Shown: positions 52,681 through 62,096, counted from the first letter of the stretch. The stretch: 64,000 nucleotides of DNA from Ferdinandcohnia salidurans (GCF_042680725.1 NZ_JBHUEK010000020.1:1-64000); one strand, 5' to 3'. Numbers and translations: made by a program. The notes: generated by a model from the letters alone, not told the origin.

Positions 52681-53546
52681 TATCCATTCACAATTTCTCC
52701 ACCGTTAACGTGAAGGATTTGGCCTGACATATAGGAAGCATCATCACTTGCTAGGAAGATGTAGCATGGAGCGACTTCCTCGGGCTGTCCAGGGCGTTTC
52801 ATCGGTGTTGTTGAACCAAATTTCGCCACCTGATCACTTGTAAAGGTAGATGGGATAAGTGGTGTCCAAATTGGTCCAGGAGCTACTCCGTTGACACGGA
52901 TTCCCTTACCAACCAATTGCATGGAAAGTGACCTTGTAAAAGAAACAACGGCTCCTTTTGTTGCAGAATAATCAACAAGTTGTTCATTGCCCTTATATGC
53001 GGTAACGGATGCAGTATTAATGATGGAACTTCCCTGTTTTAAGTGGGGAAGAGCAGCCTTCGTTAAATAAAAATAAGAAAAGATATTGGTTCGGAATGTT
53101 TTTTCAAGCTGCTCAGCTGTAATAGCAGAAATACTTTTTTGAGGATGCTGTTCAGCTGCATTATTGACCAAAACATCTAGCTGTCCAAATGTATCAATTG
53201 TTTTCTTTACTATTTCCTTACAGAACTCTTCATTCCCAATATCACCAGATAAAAGTAAGCATTTTTGTCCTTCTTCTTCTACTTGGCGCTTTGTTTCCTT
53301 AGCATCCTCATGTTCATTTAAATATACGATGACAACATTTGCGCCTTCCTTTGCATAATGAATCGCAACAGCCTTTCCTATTCCACTATCCCCACCTGTA
53401 ATAATGGCAACCTTATTTGCTAACTTATTGCTGGCTTGATAGGAATGGTCCTCGGAGACAGGTCTTGGTATCATTTCCGTTTCTGTACCAGGCTGTTGAT
53501 TTTGATGTTGTGGAGGCAAAATATTCTTCCCTTGACTGTTAGACAA
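52680..53546 (-). CDS. Short-chain dehydrogenase (YhdF/YdaD-like)
   Basis: A 288-residue SDR with the long N-terminal extension (PPQHQNQQPGTETEM) typical of the general-stress-type Bacillus SDRs YdaD/YhdF/YhxC. NAD motif TGGDSGIG, VNNAAEQH, catalytic Ser in NTASVTAYKG and YSATKGA (Tyr, Lys); PGPIWTPL near the end. TTG at 53546 is placed well after GAGGTG; the GTG at 53555 is part of that site. I could not find a clear sigma-B promoter. Substrate unknown. Confidence 0.88.
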   Translation of the reverse strand: MSNSQGKNILPPQHQNQQPGTETEMIPRPVSEDHSYQASNKLANKVAIITGGDSGIGKAVAIHYAKEGANVVIVYLNEHEDAKETKRQVEEEGQKCLLLSGDIGNEEFCKEIVKKTIDTFGQLDVLVNNAAEQHPQKSISAITAEQLEKTFRTNIFSYFYLTKAALPHLKQGSSIINTASVTAYKGNEQLVDYSATKGAVVSFTRSLSMQLVGKGIRVNGVAPGPIWTPLIPSTFTSDQVAKFGSTTPMKRPGQPEEVAPCYIFLASDDASYMSGQILHVNGGEIVNG

Positions 53547-53702
53547 AATAAACACCTCTTTTATGTAGTAACTGCACCTTACTTACTTTTTTATAAAAGG
53601 GCCATTAATATACATTCAGGATAAATATTAAGTATTTATAAAAAATCAAAAAGCGCTACAAACATCCGATATAATGAAAATAGATAGAAAGAGGGGTTAT
53701 CC

Positions 53703-54419
53703 ATGGAAAAACCTGAAAAGATTCTACTTGTTGAAGATGATAAGGAAATCGCCCGTATTGTTTGCGATCATTTACGGAAAGAAGGCTATACCGTAACATG
53801 GGCATCGACTGGAAAAGAAGGGTGGGAGGATTTTAAAGCGGATAAATTTGACCTTGCCTTAATTGATTTAATGTTACCTGAAATGGATGGGTATACATTA
53901 TGTAAAACCATTCGATTGGAAAGTGAAATTCCTTTACTCATTTTAAGTGCACGAAATGAGGATGAAAGCAAAATAAAAGGCTTAAATATTGGGGCTGATG
54001 ATTATGTAACAAAGCCATTTAGTCTTGAGGAATTGAGTGCGAGAATTAGCTCCCATTTAAGAAGATACAGAAGATACAACAACAAGACAGTAAATGATAA
54101 TCGCATTACTTATATGAATGGCTTGACCATTGATTTTACAAATGATCTTGTTTATTTAAACGGTGACGTTGTCCAGATAAGCTCTAAGGAGAGAGAGTTA
54201 TTGTTTCTCTTAGCAAAGAATCCATTACAAACTTTTTCGAAGACAGAGATTTATGAGCATATTTGGCAGCAGGAAGATGTCGACGGAAATAATACAGTCA
54301 CTGTTCATATTAAAAGTTTACGATCTAAATTAACGGATGATACACGATCTGCAAAGTTTATCCAAACGGTCTGGGGCGTTGGCTATCGTTTTATAGGAGA
54401 ACACTTGTATGAGAATTAA
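53703..54419 (+). CDS. OmpR-family response regulator
   Basis: A 238-residue two-domain regulator. Receiver: acidic pocket VEDD (11-13), phosphorylated D55 in LIDLMLPEMDG, and Lys in DDYVTKPFS. The C-terminal winged helix includes SKERELLFLLAKNPLQTFSK and VTVHIKSLRSKL. GAAAGAGGGG precedes the ATG. It overlaps the kinase gene by 11 bases and is encoded with a lipoprotein and a membrane protease. Confidence 0.94.
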   Translation: MEKPEKILLVEDDKEIARIVCDHLRKEGYTVTWASTGKEGWEDFKADKFDLALIDLMLPEMDGYTLCKTIRLESEIPLLILSARNEDESKIKGLNIGADDYVTKPFSLEELSARISSHLRRYRRYNNKTVNDNRITYMNGLTIDFTNDLVYLNGDVVQISSKERELLFLLAKNPLQTFSKTEIYEHIWQQEDVDGNNTVTVHIKSLRSKLTDDTRSAKFIQTVWGVGYRFIGEHLYEN

Positions 54420-55872
54420 GCAGTGGTTGATGATTAGCTTTTTTATTGTAATGCTACTTCCGGTTGTTACTCTTTATTTTCTTTATATAAGTATAAGTAA
54501 CCTTGATGATAAGCAAGCATTTGTGGAATACGTTGAGATGACCAATAAAATGGAGGAAATTGCGCCACAACTCCTGGATCCCAATTTATACAGACCACAA
54601 TCAAAAGAAATGTATGATTCTGTTCAAGCTTTAACAAATGAATCTATCAAAATCACATTATATCGAGCTGATGGAGTCGTTTTGTTTTCTAGTTTACCTG
54701 AGCCAGGTTCATATGGATTTCCTACGATAAACATGGAACAGGTATATCGAAATTTAAATGATCTCCAAAAGAATGCTCGTACTTATTCGTTGAAAAAACC
54801 TGTTAGTAAAGATGGCAATGTTGTTGGAATTTTTGAAATATCCATTGCTAGAGACGAGTGGATAGAAGGGGTAACAAATCGTTATATCTATTTGGGTGTA
54901 CTTTTTAGTATCTTTTTTATCCTACTCTATACGATTGTAGTGATTCTATTAAATCGAAAGTTGAATCGTCCTTTAAGCCAGTTGCAAGCTCAAATGACTG
55001 CTTTTGCAAATGGGGAAAGTCCCTCAACTCAAATTCGTGAATCAAATGATGAAATAGGGGATTTAATTAAACATTTTTGGAAAATGAAAGCACAAATTGA
55101 ACAAACACAAGAGGCATTAGCTGTTCAACAAAAGGAAAAAGAATTTATTGTGGCGTCATTATCACATGATTTAAAAACACCATTAACAGTGATACAGGCT
55201 TATACTGAAGTCCTCCAGAATGATCGAACGCTAACCGAGAATGAAAGGGCAGAATATAAGGAAATCTTATTTCAGAAGCTTGAGTACATGAAACGTATGC
55301 TTGATGACTTAACAATGTATACTGCATTACAATCCTCTAAACAACGGACAGAGCTTGTTAAAGTAGAAGGGGAAGAATATTTTGAGATGTTGTTATCAGG
55401 ATATGATGAACCATGTATTCGAAAAGACGTTTCACTACATGTACTTCAATCTGTAAAAAAATCCTATAAGATTGACCCAAAACAAATGGTAAGGGTTGTA
55501 GATAACATCATGGGTAATGCCATTCGTCATACTGAAAAAGGAAAACAAATTTGGCTTGCTGCTATTTCAAGTGACACAAAACTACCAGATTGGGTATTTA
55601 AAGAATTTCAGGTAGAACTTGAAACTTGGAGAAAAGCAGGCACCGTCATTTTAATTCAAAACGAGGGAATAGGAATCCCGAAAGAACAATTGGACAAAGT
55701 ATTTCAACCCTTTTATCAGGCAGAGGATGCTAGAAATAATGGTGGAAGTTCTGGGTTAGGACTTAGTATTTCAAAAATGTTAATAGAACAACAAAACGGA
55801 AAAATTGGAATCTGGTCAGCGGAAAAAGATGGGACATTACTGGCTTGCTGGATTAGGGAAGGAAGGGATTAA
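54409..55872 (+). CDS. Sensor histidine kinase
   Basis: A 487-residue membrane kinase. First membrane helix about 7-29, extracytoplasmic sensor about 30-158, second helix about 159-181, HAMP to about 235, HisKA with H253 in SLSHDLKTPLTV, then ATPase N-box DNIMGNAIRHTEKG and G-box GGSSGLGLSISKML. GGAG upstream of the ATG lies inside the regulator gene. The sensor ligand is unknown; the following genes suggest an envelope signal. Confidence 0.93.
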   Translation: MRIKQWLMISFFIVMLLPVVTLYFLYISISNLDDKQAFVEYVEMTNKMEEIAPQLLDPNLYRPQSKEMYDSVQALTNESIKITLYRADGVVLFSSLPEPGSYGFPTINMEQVYRNLNDLQKNARTYSLKKPVSKDGNVVGIFEISIARDEWIEGVTNRYIYLGVLFSIFFILLYTIVVILLNRKLNRPLSQLQAQMTAFANGESPSTQIRESNDEIGDLIKHFWKMKAQIEQTQEALAVQQKEKEFIVASLSHDLKTPLTVIQAYTEVLQNDRTLTENERAEYKEILFQKLEYMKRMLDDLTMYTALQSSKQRTELVKVEGEEYFEMLLSGYDEPCIRKDVSLHVLQSVKKSYKIDPKQMVRVVDNIMGNAIRHTEKGKQIWLAAISSDTKLPDWVFKEFQVELETWRKAGTVILIQNEGIGIPKEQLDKVFQPFYQAEDARNNGGSSGLGLSISKMLIEQQNGKIGIWSAEKDGTLLACWIREGRD

Positions 55873-55873
55873 T

Positions 55874-56950
55874 ATGAAGAAAAAACGATTCTTACTAATT
55901 GCTATTCTAATAATGGGGATTTTATCAGGTTGTAAAGGGGATATGGCTGTGTCATCAGAAGAAATTGTCACAAAAGTCTTATCAGCAAAGGAAGGTAAGC
56001 TTTCTTATTATGGAGAAGGTGTCATAAAGCTTGAGACAAATGGTGAGGTCACTGAAGATGCTAGTTTTAAAGAGTACGCTGCAGAAGATGGAAAACGAAA
56101 AATCATTACAACAGGTCTTACGAATGACCTTGAATCATATGTGTTAAACGACGGAAAACAAGTGATTTCCTATGAAACGGGGAGTGAAACGGCATTAAGT
56201 ATCGATCTAACAGAGGAAGGTATGCCTTTATTAGATGCTTCACCGAAAGAACAACTCATGACAACGCTAGATGCTATTAAAAAAACACATGAATATGAAA
56301 TTGTTGGTGAAGAAAAATTAGTAGATTTAGATGTATATCATATAAAGGCAACGCCGAATACAGATTCTAATTTATTTGGAGAAGTTGAATTCTGGATTGA
56401 TCAAAAGACTTGGTTTGTAGTGAAATCGATGTCTGTCGTTGGAGATACGAAATCTGTTTTTGAATATAAAGTGCTCGATTTTTCACCAAATTTTAAGCAG
56501 GATACCTTCACTTTAGATATACCTGAAAATGTGAAAATTACCCCAATTGAGTCACAATTTGAACCTTCTTATGGGTCACTTGAAGATGCACAAACAGCAT
56601 TAGCACAACCATTCCTTGTTTTCTTGGGGGAAGACTTGACTGTCGATAATGTTGAAGTTATAAACCTTCAAGGAGTAGTCAATCGTCCAGAAATTACTGT
56701 TTATTATTTATATGAAGCTGTACCTTCTGTATTAGTATCAATCTTTCCAACTCCAGAAGATGCAGGAACGGAAATTAAACCTGGAAAATGGCAAGTGCGT
56801 GGCCAGAATGCAGAATATGATGATTTTATTGATGCCTTAAGCTGGGATGAGAATGGTCTGCGTTATACAATTCTCATTCAAAATCCTGATCTTGCTATGG
56901 AAGATATTCTCGAAATGACGGAAAAAATGGTACTTAATAATGAAATGTAG
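55874..56950 (+). CDS. Lipoprotein of the LolA/RseB-like fold
   Basis: A 358-residue lipoprotein with lipobox LSGC (C20). The middle part (GEVEFWIDQKTWFVVKSMSV ... KVLDFSPNF) is typical of the LolA/MucB-like 'outer membrane lipoprotein-sorting' fold found in Gram-positive sensors. It could bind a lipid or peptide signal for the kinase, or control the protease encoded next. Start one base after the kinase stop, after GGAAGGG. Confidence 0.82.
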   Translation: MKKKRFLLIAILIMGILSGCKGDMAVSSEEIVTKVLSAKEGKLSYYGEGVIKLETNGEVTEDASFKEYAAEDGKRKIITTGLTNDLESYVLNDGKQVISYETGSETALSIDLTEEGMPLLDASPKEQLMTTLDAIKKTHEYEIVGEEKLVDLDVYHIKATPNTDSNLFGEVEFWIDQKTWFVVKSMSVVGDTKSVFEYKVLDFSPNFKQDTFTLDIPENVKITPIESQFEPSYGSLEDAQTALAQPFLVFLGEDLTVDNVEVINLQGVVNRPEITVYYLYEAVPSVLVSIFPTPEDAGTEIKPGKWQVRGQNAEYDDFIDALSWDENGLRYTILIQNPDLAMEDILEMTEKMVLNNEM

Positions 56951-58675
56951 GTGGGGCCATTGCTGCCAAGTTGGAATTTGATCGTATTGTATCTATTAGT
57001 AGGGGCCGGAATCCAAATCTTTGGTTTGGTTTTCGGTAAGTTAAATAAAAAAGTAGGAACGACAATTGAAATACTCCTAGCTCTTCTTTCAGTCGGGTTT
57101 GTTTTTTATCAATTTTCCTTTATGAATGGGTTCATCTATATCGCGTTTATTTCAAGTGGCTATTTTCTAGCAATCTCTCTAACTACAGGAGATGAAAAAC
57201 GTATTGAAATCGAAAATGAATTACGTCAGATAGTAGTGGAGGAAATCACTTTAGAACGTAATTTGAAGAGAATTGCATCCGATATATTAATGACTGGATT
57301 AGTTGTGTTTGGTGGTATCATGTTTTACATCTTTGGTCCTGAATATAGTCCGTTAAAATACATTATTGTTTTCGGACTGGTCAGTACATTTACAGAAGTC
57401 ATAAAAAGAATCGGCAGTTATGCAACTGTACAAATATTTTTTGACATAGAAGAAAAGCAATTATATCTCACCTCACGCTTTGAATCTCGAAAGATTCCAA
57501 TAGAAGATTTAGAGGAAGTGAAACTAGAAACGAATGTAGACTTGTTAAAGCTTCATCCATTATTTACGATGTTTTCTTCTAATACTGATTTGACAACAAA
57601 CTTTCAGAAGGTATTACGAATATCTGTACCTGGTGAAACAATTTATTTAACGATCCTAGAACCGGAAAAATGGAAAAGAACGTTCGAGGAAATGACCAAG
57701 GTTGAGGAAAGTGTGAAAGAGCCACAAATCGTTCTACCATTTTGGCATCGAAAAAATTTAAAACGATTAATTGGAAAGCTTTATTTTGCAACAACCGTAA
57801 AAGGTATATCAGCCTATACAGGTTTACTTCTCCTTTTATATTATTTCGAAGTTGCGCCTTGGATCATGGTTACCGTCATTTTAGCCTATTGGCTTTTTAA
57901 TCTATATATTTCGGACCAGGTTTTAAAAGTAGCAATGGATGCAAAGGAGACTAAGAATCCACAACTAATTGAAACATCCCAACGGATTTTTGAAAAGGCC
58001 GGTGTTCCGAATATCCGCCTGTATGAAACCGAAAGCAGCGAGTATAATGGCCTTGCGACAGGTATGAATATTGGTAAAGCGATGGTTACCCTAACTACTG
58101 CTACTTTAAAATTACCATCTGAGGCAATAGAAGGTATCCTTGCCCATGAAGCAATTCATGTTAAAAAGCGCGATGTGTTGTGGGGACAGCTTTGGAGACT
58201 CTGTTATTTGTTAATTGTTCTTGTTGTGGTTTTGTCCATTCAAAAATATATTGCAAACATTGAAGATTATAGTATACCTATTTTCTTATTAATTTGGGTT
58301 TTAATGATTCTATTCCCGATCATCCAATCTTTTTGTTCGCAGTGGATGGAAGTCCGTGCAGATCACCTTGGAGCATCGCTTCTAGATGGGGGAAGTGAGC
58401 AAATGTCAATCAGTTTAATCGCTTTATCAGAGAAACAGGACGAAGCCATTAATAAATCACTTTCATATAGTACGGTTCTAAAGGGCGAGAAAGATGAGCC
58501 AAAGTCATCGATTGAGCGAGATTCACTATTATGGAGGTTTGTTGAATTTCAGTTCATGCTTCACCCACCGATGTATTGGAGAGTCCAGTCCTTAAGAGAA
58601 AACAAAGCGGGCTGGGGGAGGAAAATCCGAAATCGCTGGATGGTTGATCGTATGAAAGAGTCAGTATCTAGATAG
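56951..58675 (+). CDS. Membrane M48-type metalloprotease with N-terminal membrane domain
   Basis: A 574-residue protein. Residues 1-155 contain about five membrane helices, 160-265 a soluble domain (PH-like strand pattern: IFFDIEEKQLYLTSRFESRKIP), then two more helices and an HtpX/M48 protease domain with zinc site HEAIH (H399, E400, H403) and third ligand probably E467 in WMEVRADHLGAS. The GTG at 56951 directly follows the lipoprotein stop; TTG 56960, after AGGTGGGG, is the alternative. Probably cleaves membrane or secreted proteins under control of the two-component system. Confidence 0.83.
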   Translation: MGPLLPSWNLIVLYLLVGAGIQIFGLVFGKLNKKVGTTIEILLALLSVGFVFYQFSFMNGFIYIAFISSGYFLAISLTTGDEKRIEIENELRQIVVEEITLERNLKRIASDILMTGLVVFGGIMFYIFGPEYSPLKYIIVFGLVSTFTEVIKRIGSYATVQIFFDIEEKQLYLTSRFESRKIPIEDLEEVKLETNVDLLKLHPLFTMFSSNTDLTTNFQKVLRISVPGETIYLTILEPEKWKRTFEEMTKVEESVKEPQIVLPFWHRKNLKRLIGKLYFATTVKGISAYTGLLLLLYYFEVAPWIMVTVILAYWLFNLYISDQVLKVAMDAKETKNPQLIETSQRIFEKAGVPNIRLYETESSEYNGLATGMNIGKAMVTLTTATLKLPSEAIEGILAHEAIHVKKRDVLWGQLWRLCYLLIVLVVVLSIQKYIANIEDYSIPIFLLIWVLMILFPIIQSFCSQWMEVRADHLGASLLDGGSEQMSISLIALSEKQDEAINKSLSYSTVLKGEKDEPKSSIERDSLLWRFVEFQFMLHPPMYWRVQSLRENKAGWGRKIRNRWMVDRMKESVSR

Positions 58676-58688
58676 AAGAGGTGAGGTT

Positions 58689-58835
58689 ATGAAAATCGCA
58701 AAGGTATTATTTGTCCTTGGGGCGCTTGTTTTTCCGTTAGGTATTTACTTATCGTCATATACCCCCGTAGGAGTGGTTTTAGCGATTGCAGGGGGACTTA
58801 CAGTTTTCTTGAGTACACCTGCTATACAATCATAG
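58689..58835 (+). CDS. Tiny membrane protein (48 aa)
   Basis: MKIAKVLFVLGALVFPLGIY opens a 48-residue product of two hydrophobic helices joined by SSYTPVG. AGAGGTGAGG precedes the ATG. Too small for family recognition. It lies 13 bp after the protease gene and 16 bp before another small membrane protein gene, so it probably belongs to the same operon and may modulate the protease or kinase. Confidence 0.72.
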   Translation: MKIAKVLFVLGALVFPLGIYLSSYTPVGVVLAIAGGLTVFLSTPAIQS

Positions 58836-58851
58836 AGTAGGAGTTGAGAAA

Positions 58852-59055
58852 ATGGATTTCCTGAGTGTAAATGATTGGATCACCCCGACAAATCCATATG
58901 CTTCTCTCGTTTTTGGCTTGCTGTTTACGATTTTGGTTGGGGGCGTCGTTTGGATAGATACAAGGAAATTAAAAACTCTTCTTATAGTGCTTTTTACAGG
59001 CAGTATTGTATCAATCGTGGGCGTAATTGTTCTGCAAGTTGTTGGTTTTTACTAA
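58852..59055 (+). CDS. Small membrane protein (67 aa)
   Basis: A 67-residue protein with two hydrophobic helices (ASLVFGLLFTILVGGVVWI and LLIVLFTGSIVSIVGVIVL) separated by DTRKLK. AGTAGGAG precedes the ATG. Last gene of the two-component/lipoprotein/protease operon. Family not recognised. Confidence 0.75.
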   Translation: MDFLSVNDWITPTNPYASLVFGLLFTILVGGVVWIDTRKLKTLLIVLFTGSIVSIVGVIVLQVVGFY

Positions 59056-59067
59056 GTTTAAATCAGG

Positions 59068-59097
59068 AGACTATCCTCAAGGGGTGGTCTTCTTTTT
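59068..59097 (+). terminator. Terminator of the two-component/protease operon
   Basis: AGACTATCC pairs with GGGTGGTCT using G-U wobbles, 5-base loop region, then TCTTTTT. Confidence 0.62.
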
Positions 59098-59189
59098 ATT
59101 GCTTTTTTAGAAAGAGTACATTTGATTGAGAGCATAGTAATTACCTCTCTGTTTTTCCATATTCAACCAAATGAGATGTGATAAAAGAT

Positions 59190-59345
59190 GCTTATGCAAT
59201 GGGATTTTCCGTATTTATCCAAAAGTATAGTCAAAAAAGGCGTTTATGCTATTGGTTTTTCCATAATCATACAAAAGTGCAATCATAAAAGGTGTTTATG
59301 CCATATGTATTTCCATAAACTACTAAAAGTCCAACCATAAACAAA
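59190..59345. repeat. 52-bp degenerate tandem repeats
   Basis: Three units share YTTATGC starting at 59191, 59243 and 59295, exactly 52 bp apart, followed by TTTCC, AAAAGT and ATAAA elements. On the minus strand each reads ATGGAAAAAC, recalling the ATCGAAAAAC of the 53-bp repeats at 41774-41935. The rest of the 59056-59497 gap holds a terminator and nothing coding that I can see. Confidence 0.78.
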
Positions 59346-59497
59346 GTTTTTTTACTTTTCCTTGATATCCATTTCATATTCAAAGGCTCGAACAATTGAC
59401 TTCAAGCAACAATGTTTTAAAAATCCCCTTTAATAAAAAGGAATTCCATTAGATTTAAAGAATAGATATTAGATACTAATTCGAGATGGAGGGTTTT

Positions 59498-60007
59498 ATG
59501 GGATTTAATATTAGGCCTGCTAGAAAAGAGGATGCATTACAGTTAATTGAACATACAAAAATCGTTCTTAATGAATCCACATACATGCTGACGTCACCTG
59601 AAGAATTTAACACAAGTATGGAGGATGAGGAGAAATGGATTGAGGAACATTCAAAGCCAGGGAATTTAATCATTGTAGCCGAAAAAGATGGGAAAATTGT
59701 TGGCAATTTAAATTTTAAGACATCGAAACGGAAGCGCCTTTCTCATCTAGGTTACTTTGGGATAAGTATTCAAGAATCGTATTGTAATCAGGGTATTGGC
59801 AGCAACCTAATGAGTTATCTCCTTGATTGGGCACATGAAGTGCCTGGACTTGAAAAGGTATGTCTCGAGGTGTTTTCACATAATCATAGAGCAATCCATC
59901 TATATAAAAAATTTGGCTTCCAAGAGGAAGGGCGAAAAGTTAAGTTTGTTAAATTTAGTGATACACATTATGAAGATGAAATCATAATGTATAAATTTGT
60001 AAAATAA
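59498..60007 (+). CDS. GNAT N-acetyltransferase
   Basis: A 169-residue GNAT. It opens FNIRPARKEDALQLIEHTK; the acetyl-CoA loop is ISIQESYCNQGIGSNLMSYL, and SHNHRAIHLYKKFGFQEEG is the C-terminal motif. ATG 59498 follows GGAGGG; the earlier in-frame ATG overlaps that site. Monocistronic. Substrate unknown. Confidence 0.86.
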   Translation: MGFNIRPARKEDALQLIEHTKIVLNESTYMLTSPEEFNTSMEDEEKWIEEHSKPGNLIIVAEKDGKIVGNLNFKTSKRKRLSHLGYFGISIQESYCNQGIGSNLMSYLLDWAHEVPGLEKVCLEVFSHNHRAIHLYKKFGFQEEGRKVKFVKFSDTHYEDEIIMYKFVK

Positions 60008-60054
60008 CCATGGATGTATGATAAGATTAAGAAAAGGTAATAGGAGGAGAAAAC

Positions 60055-60495
60055 ATGGAACTGACAGTATATTTAGCTGGGCAAATTCATGACAATTGGC
60101 GAGAGGAAATTAAGGATAAAGCGAAATCAAAAAATCTTCCGTTAACATTTGTTGGGCCACAAACAGACCATGATAAGTCTGATGATATTGGAGTACAAAT
60201 TTTGGGAGAACAACCTGGTAGTTATTACAAGGATGATGCAGCATCAGCCATTAATAATTTCAGAACACAAGTATTAATGCAAAAATCTGATGTGGTCATT
60301 GCTTTATTCGGGGAAAAGTACAAACAATGGAATACAGCCATGGATGCGAGTGCAGCGATTACGATGAATAAACCGACCATTATTGTTAGACCACCATCAC
60401 TGATTCATCCTTTAAAGGAATTATCAAATAAAGCCAACGTCACTGTCGAAACGGTTGATCAAGCACTAGAAGTGTTAACTTACATATTTGAATAA
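60055..60495 (+). CDS. ytoQ: YtoQ family protein
   Basis: A 146-residue protein matching the YtoQ family: LTVYLAGQIHDNWREEI at the start, FVGPQTDHDKSDDIG and the end of the nucleoside-deoxyribosyltransferase-like fold. The fold would suit a nucleotide or nucleoside ligand, but no activity is established as far as I know. TAGGAGGAG precedes the ATG. Confidence 0.9.
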   Translation: MELTVYLAGQIHDNWREEIKDKAKSKNLPLTFVGPQTDHDKSDDIGVQILGEQPGSYYKDDAASAINNFRTQVLMQKSDVVIALFGEKYKQWNTAMDASAAITMNKPTIIVRPPSLIHPLKELSNKANVTVETVDQALEVLTYIFE

Positions 60496-60530
60496 AAAAA
60501 TGCAGCGGGTTTTAGTCCGCTGCATTTTTA
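60494..60530. terminator. Bidirectional terminator
   Basis: AAAATGCAGCGG/CCGCTGCATTTTT hairpin between ytoQ and the convergent yajQ-like gene. Confidence 0.9.
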
Positions 60531-61022
60531 TTATCTGTAGTTTATAAACTGCACATCAATCGGTAAATCGGCTTCACGGATGGCGTTGATAATCTGTTGA
60601 AGATCATCTCTGTTTTTTCCAGTTACACGAACTTGATCATCTTGAACCTGGCTCTTTACTTTTAGGCCGCTGTTTTTAATAATGGTGTTAATCTTCTTCG
60701 CGTTCTCCTTGTCAATGCCTTGAATCAGTTTCGCACGTTGACGTACGGTTCCACCAGATGCATTTTCAATTTTTCCATAATCAATATTACGAGTGGGAAC
60801 CCCACGCTTAATCATTTTACTGATCAGGACATCCTTCAGTTGATCCAATTTGTACTCGTCATCAGATACTAAAACAAGTTCTTCCTTATCAAGCGTGATG
60901 TCACTTTTACTACCTTTGAAATCATACCGAGTTTGAATCTCTTTTTTTGCAATACTAATTGCATTTGTTACTTCAGGTAAATCTACCTTTGACACAATAT
61001 CGAATGAGCTTTCCTTTGCCAT
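60531..61022 (-). CDS. YajQ family cyclic-di-GMP/nucleotide-binding protein (YitK)
   Basis: A 163-residue two-domain YajQ protein: MAKESSFDIVSKVDLPEVTN at the start, RYDFKGSKSDITL and LRDADLPIDVQ-like ending (IREADLPIDVQFINYR). TTGGAGG precedes the ATG at 61022; upstream extension has no binding site. Some homologues bind c-di-GMP (Xanthomonas) or nucleotides/RNA; its role in Bacillus is not known. B. subtilis yitK is the counterpart and also lies next to yitL. Confidence 0.92.
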   Translation of the reverse strand: MAKESSFDIVSKVDLPEVTNAISIAKKEIQTRYDFKGSKSDITLDKEELVLVSDDEYKLDQLKDVLISKMIKRGVPTRNIDYGKIENASGGTVRQRAKLIQGIDKENAKKINTIIKNSGLKVKSQVQDDQVRVTGKNRDDLQQIINAIREADLPIDVQFINYR

Positions 61023-61191
61023 TGCCAACCTCCAAAAAAATAGTTTATTTCCCTTGATTATAGTCAATCTTAGCAATTAGGACAACTTTTTCCAAAACAA
61101 TACTAGTAAATGATGGTCGTAAACGTCTATACTATGTAAGACAATAGCAATAGCAGATAAGCTAAGTACATGAGAAAGAGGGCTTTAATAA

Positions 61192-62055
61192 ATGAATGAA
61201 TTAATACCGGGTACGGTTGTAACTTTACGTGTAGATAGAGACGCTCCGTTTGGCTATTTTTTAACAAACGGTGAAGAAGATGTGCTACTACATGAAAATG
61301 AAATTATAGACGGATTCGATCCGGAAGAGGACGTAACTGTTTTTCTTTTTCAAGATCATCAAGGAAGACTAGCAGCCTCTATGACAATACCGACTATTCA
61401 AATCGGTTCCTATGATTGGGCCAGTGTAGTTGAAGTCAAACGTGAATTGGGCGCTTTTGTTGATATTGGGATTAGCAAGGATATATTAGTCTCAAAGGAT
61501 GATTTGCATGAGGTGTGGGATCTCTGGCCAGAGCCAGGCGACCAATTATATATTTCATTGCGAACAGATAAAAACGGACGACTTTTTGGAAAGCTTGCAA
61601 CTGAAGATGTCATTCGTTCTATTTCAAAACCAGCTACAAGAAAAGATTTTAATAAAAACATAACTGGAACTGTGTACCGATTATTAATGGTTGGCTCTTT
61701 TATGATTTCAGAGGAAGGGTTCCTTGGCTTTATTCACGAATCTCAAAGAACAAGGGAACCAAGAGTCGGAGAAAAGGTGCAAGGGCGAATTATAGATGTA
61801 AAGGAAGATGGGACTGTAAATGTGTCGCTAATGGGCCGCAATCATGAAATAATGGGAGACGATGCTGGGAAAGTTTATCAGTATATGGAAAGCCGTGGTG
61901 GGGCTATGCCATATTGGGATAAAAGCTCTCCGGAAGATATTTCAGCCAGATTTGACATGAGTAAAGCAGCGTTTAAACGAGCAATTGGAAAGCTAATGAA
62001 AGAAGGAAAAGTATACCAAGAGGATGGTTGGACATACTTTAAAAAAGAAGAGTAA
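61192..62055 (+). CDS. cvfB: S1-domain RNA-binding protein CvfB (YitL)
   Basis: A 287-residue protein with three S1-like domains (the N-terminal one atypical; WASVVEVKRELGAFVDIGI and GEKVQGRIIDVKEDGTVNVSLMGRN clear) and a C-terminal winged helix (DMSKAAFKRAIGKLMKEGKVYQ). This is the CvfB architecture. CvfB of Staphylococcus aureus binds RNA and affects virulence gene expression. Starts after GAGAAAGAGGG. Divergent from yajQ. Confidence 0.93.
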   Translation: MNELIPGTVVTLRVDRDAPFGYFLTNGEEDVLLHENEIIDGFDPEEDVTVFLFQDHQGRLAASMTIPTIQIGSYDWASVVEVKRELGAFVDIGISKDILVSKDDLHEVWDLWPEPGDQLYISLRTDKNGRLFGKLATEDVIRSISKPATRKDFNKNITGTVYRLLMVGSFMISEEGFLGFIHESQRTREPRVGEKVQGRIIDVKEDGTVNVSLMGRNHEIMGDDAGKVYQYMESRGGAMPYWDKSSPEDISARFDMSKAAFKRAIGKLMKEGKVYQEDGWTYFKKEE

Positions 62056-62059
62056 AGTA

Positions 62060-62090
62060 AAACGCATCGGGTGTTACCGATGCGTTTCGT
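62060..62090. terminator. Bidirectional terminator
   Basis: AAACGCATCGG/CCGATGCGTTT hairpin between cvfB and a minus-strand small gene. Confidence 0.85.
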
Positions 62091-62096
62091 TTCATT

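Noticed and set aside
59190..59345. Possible CRISPR array or riboswitch
   Set aside because: Degenerate full-length tandem copies without unique spacers, and no conserved RNA core that I recognise.
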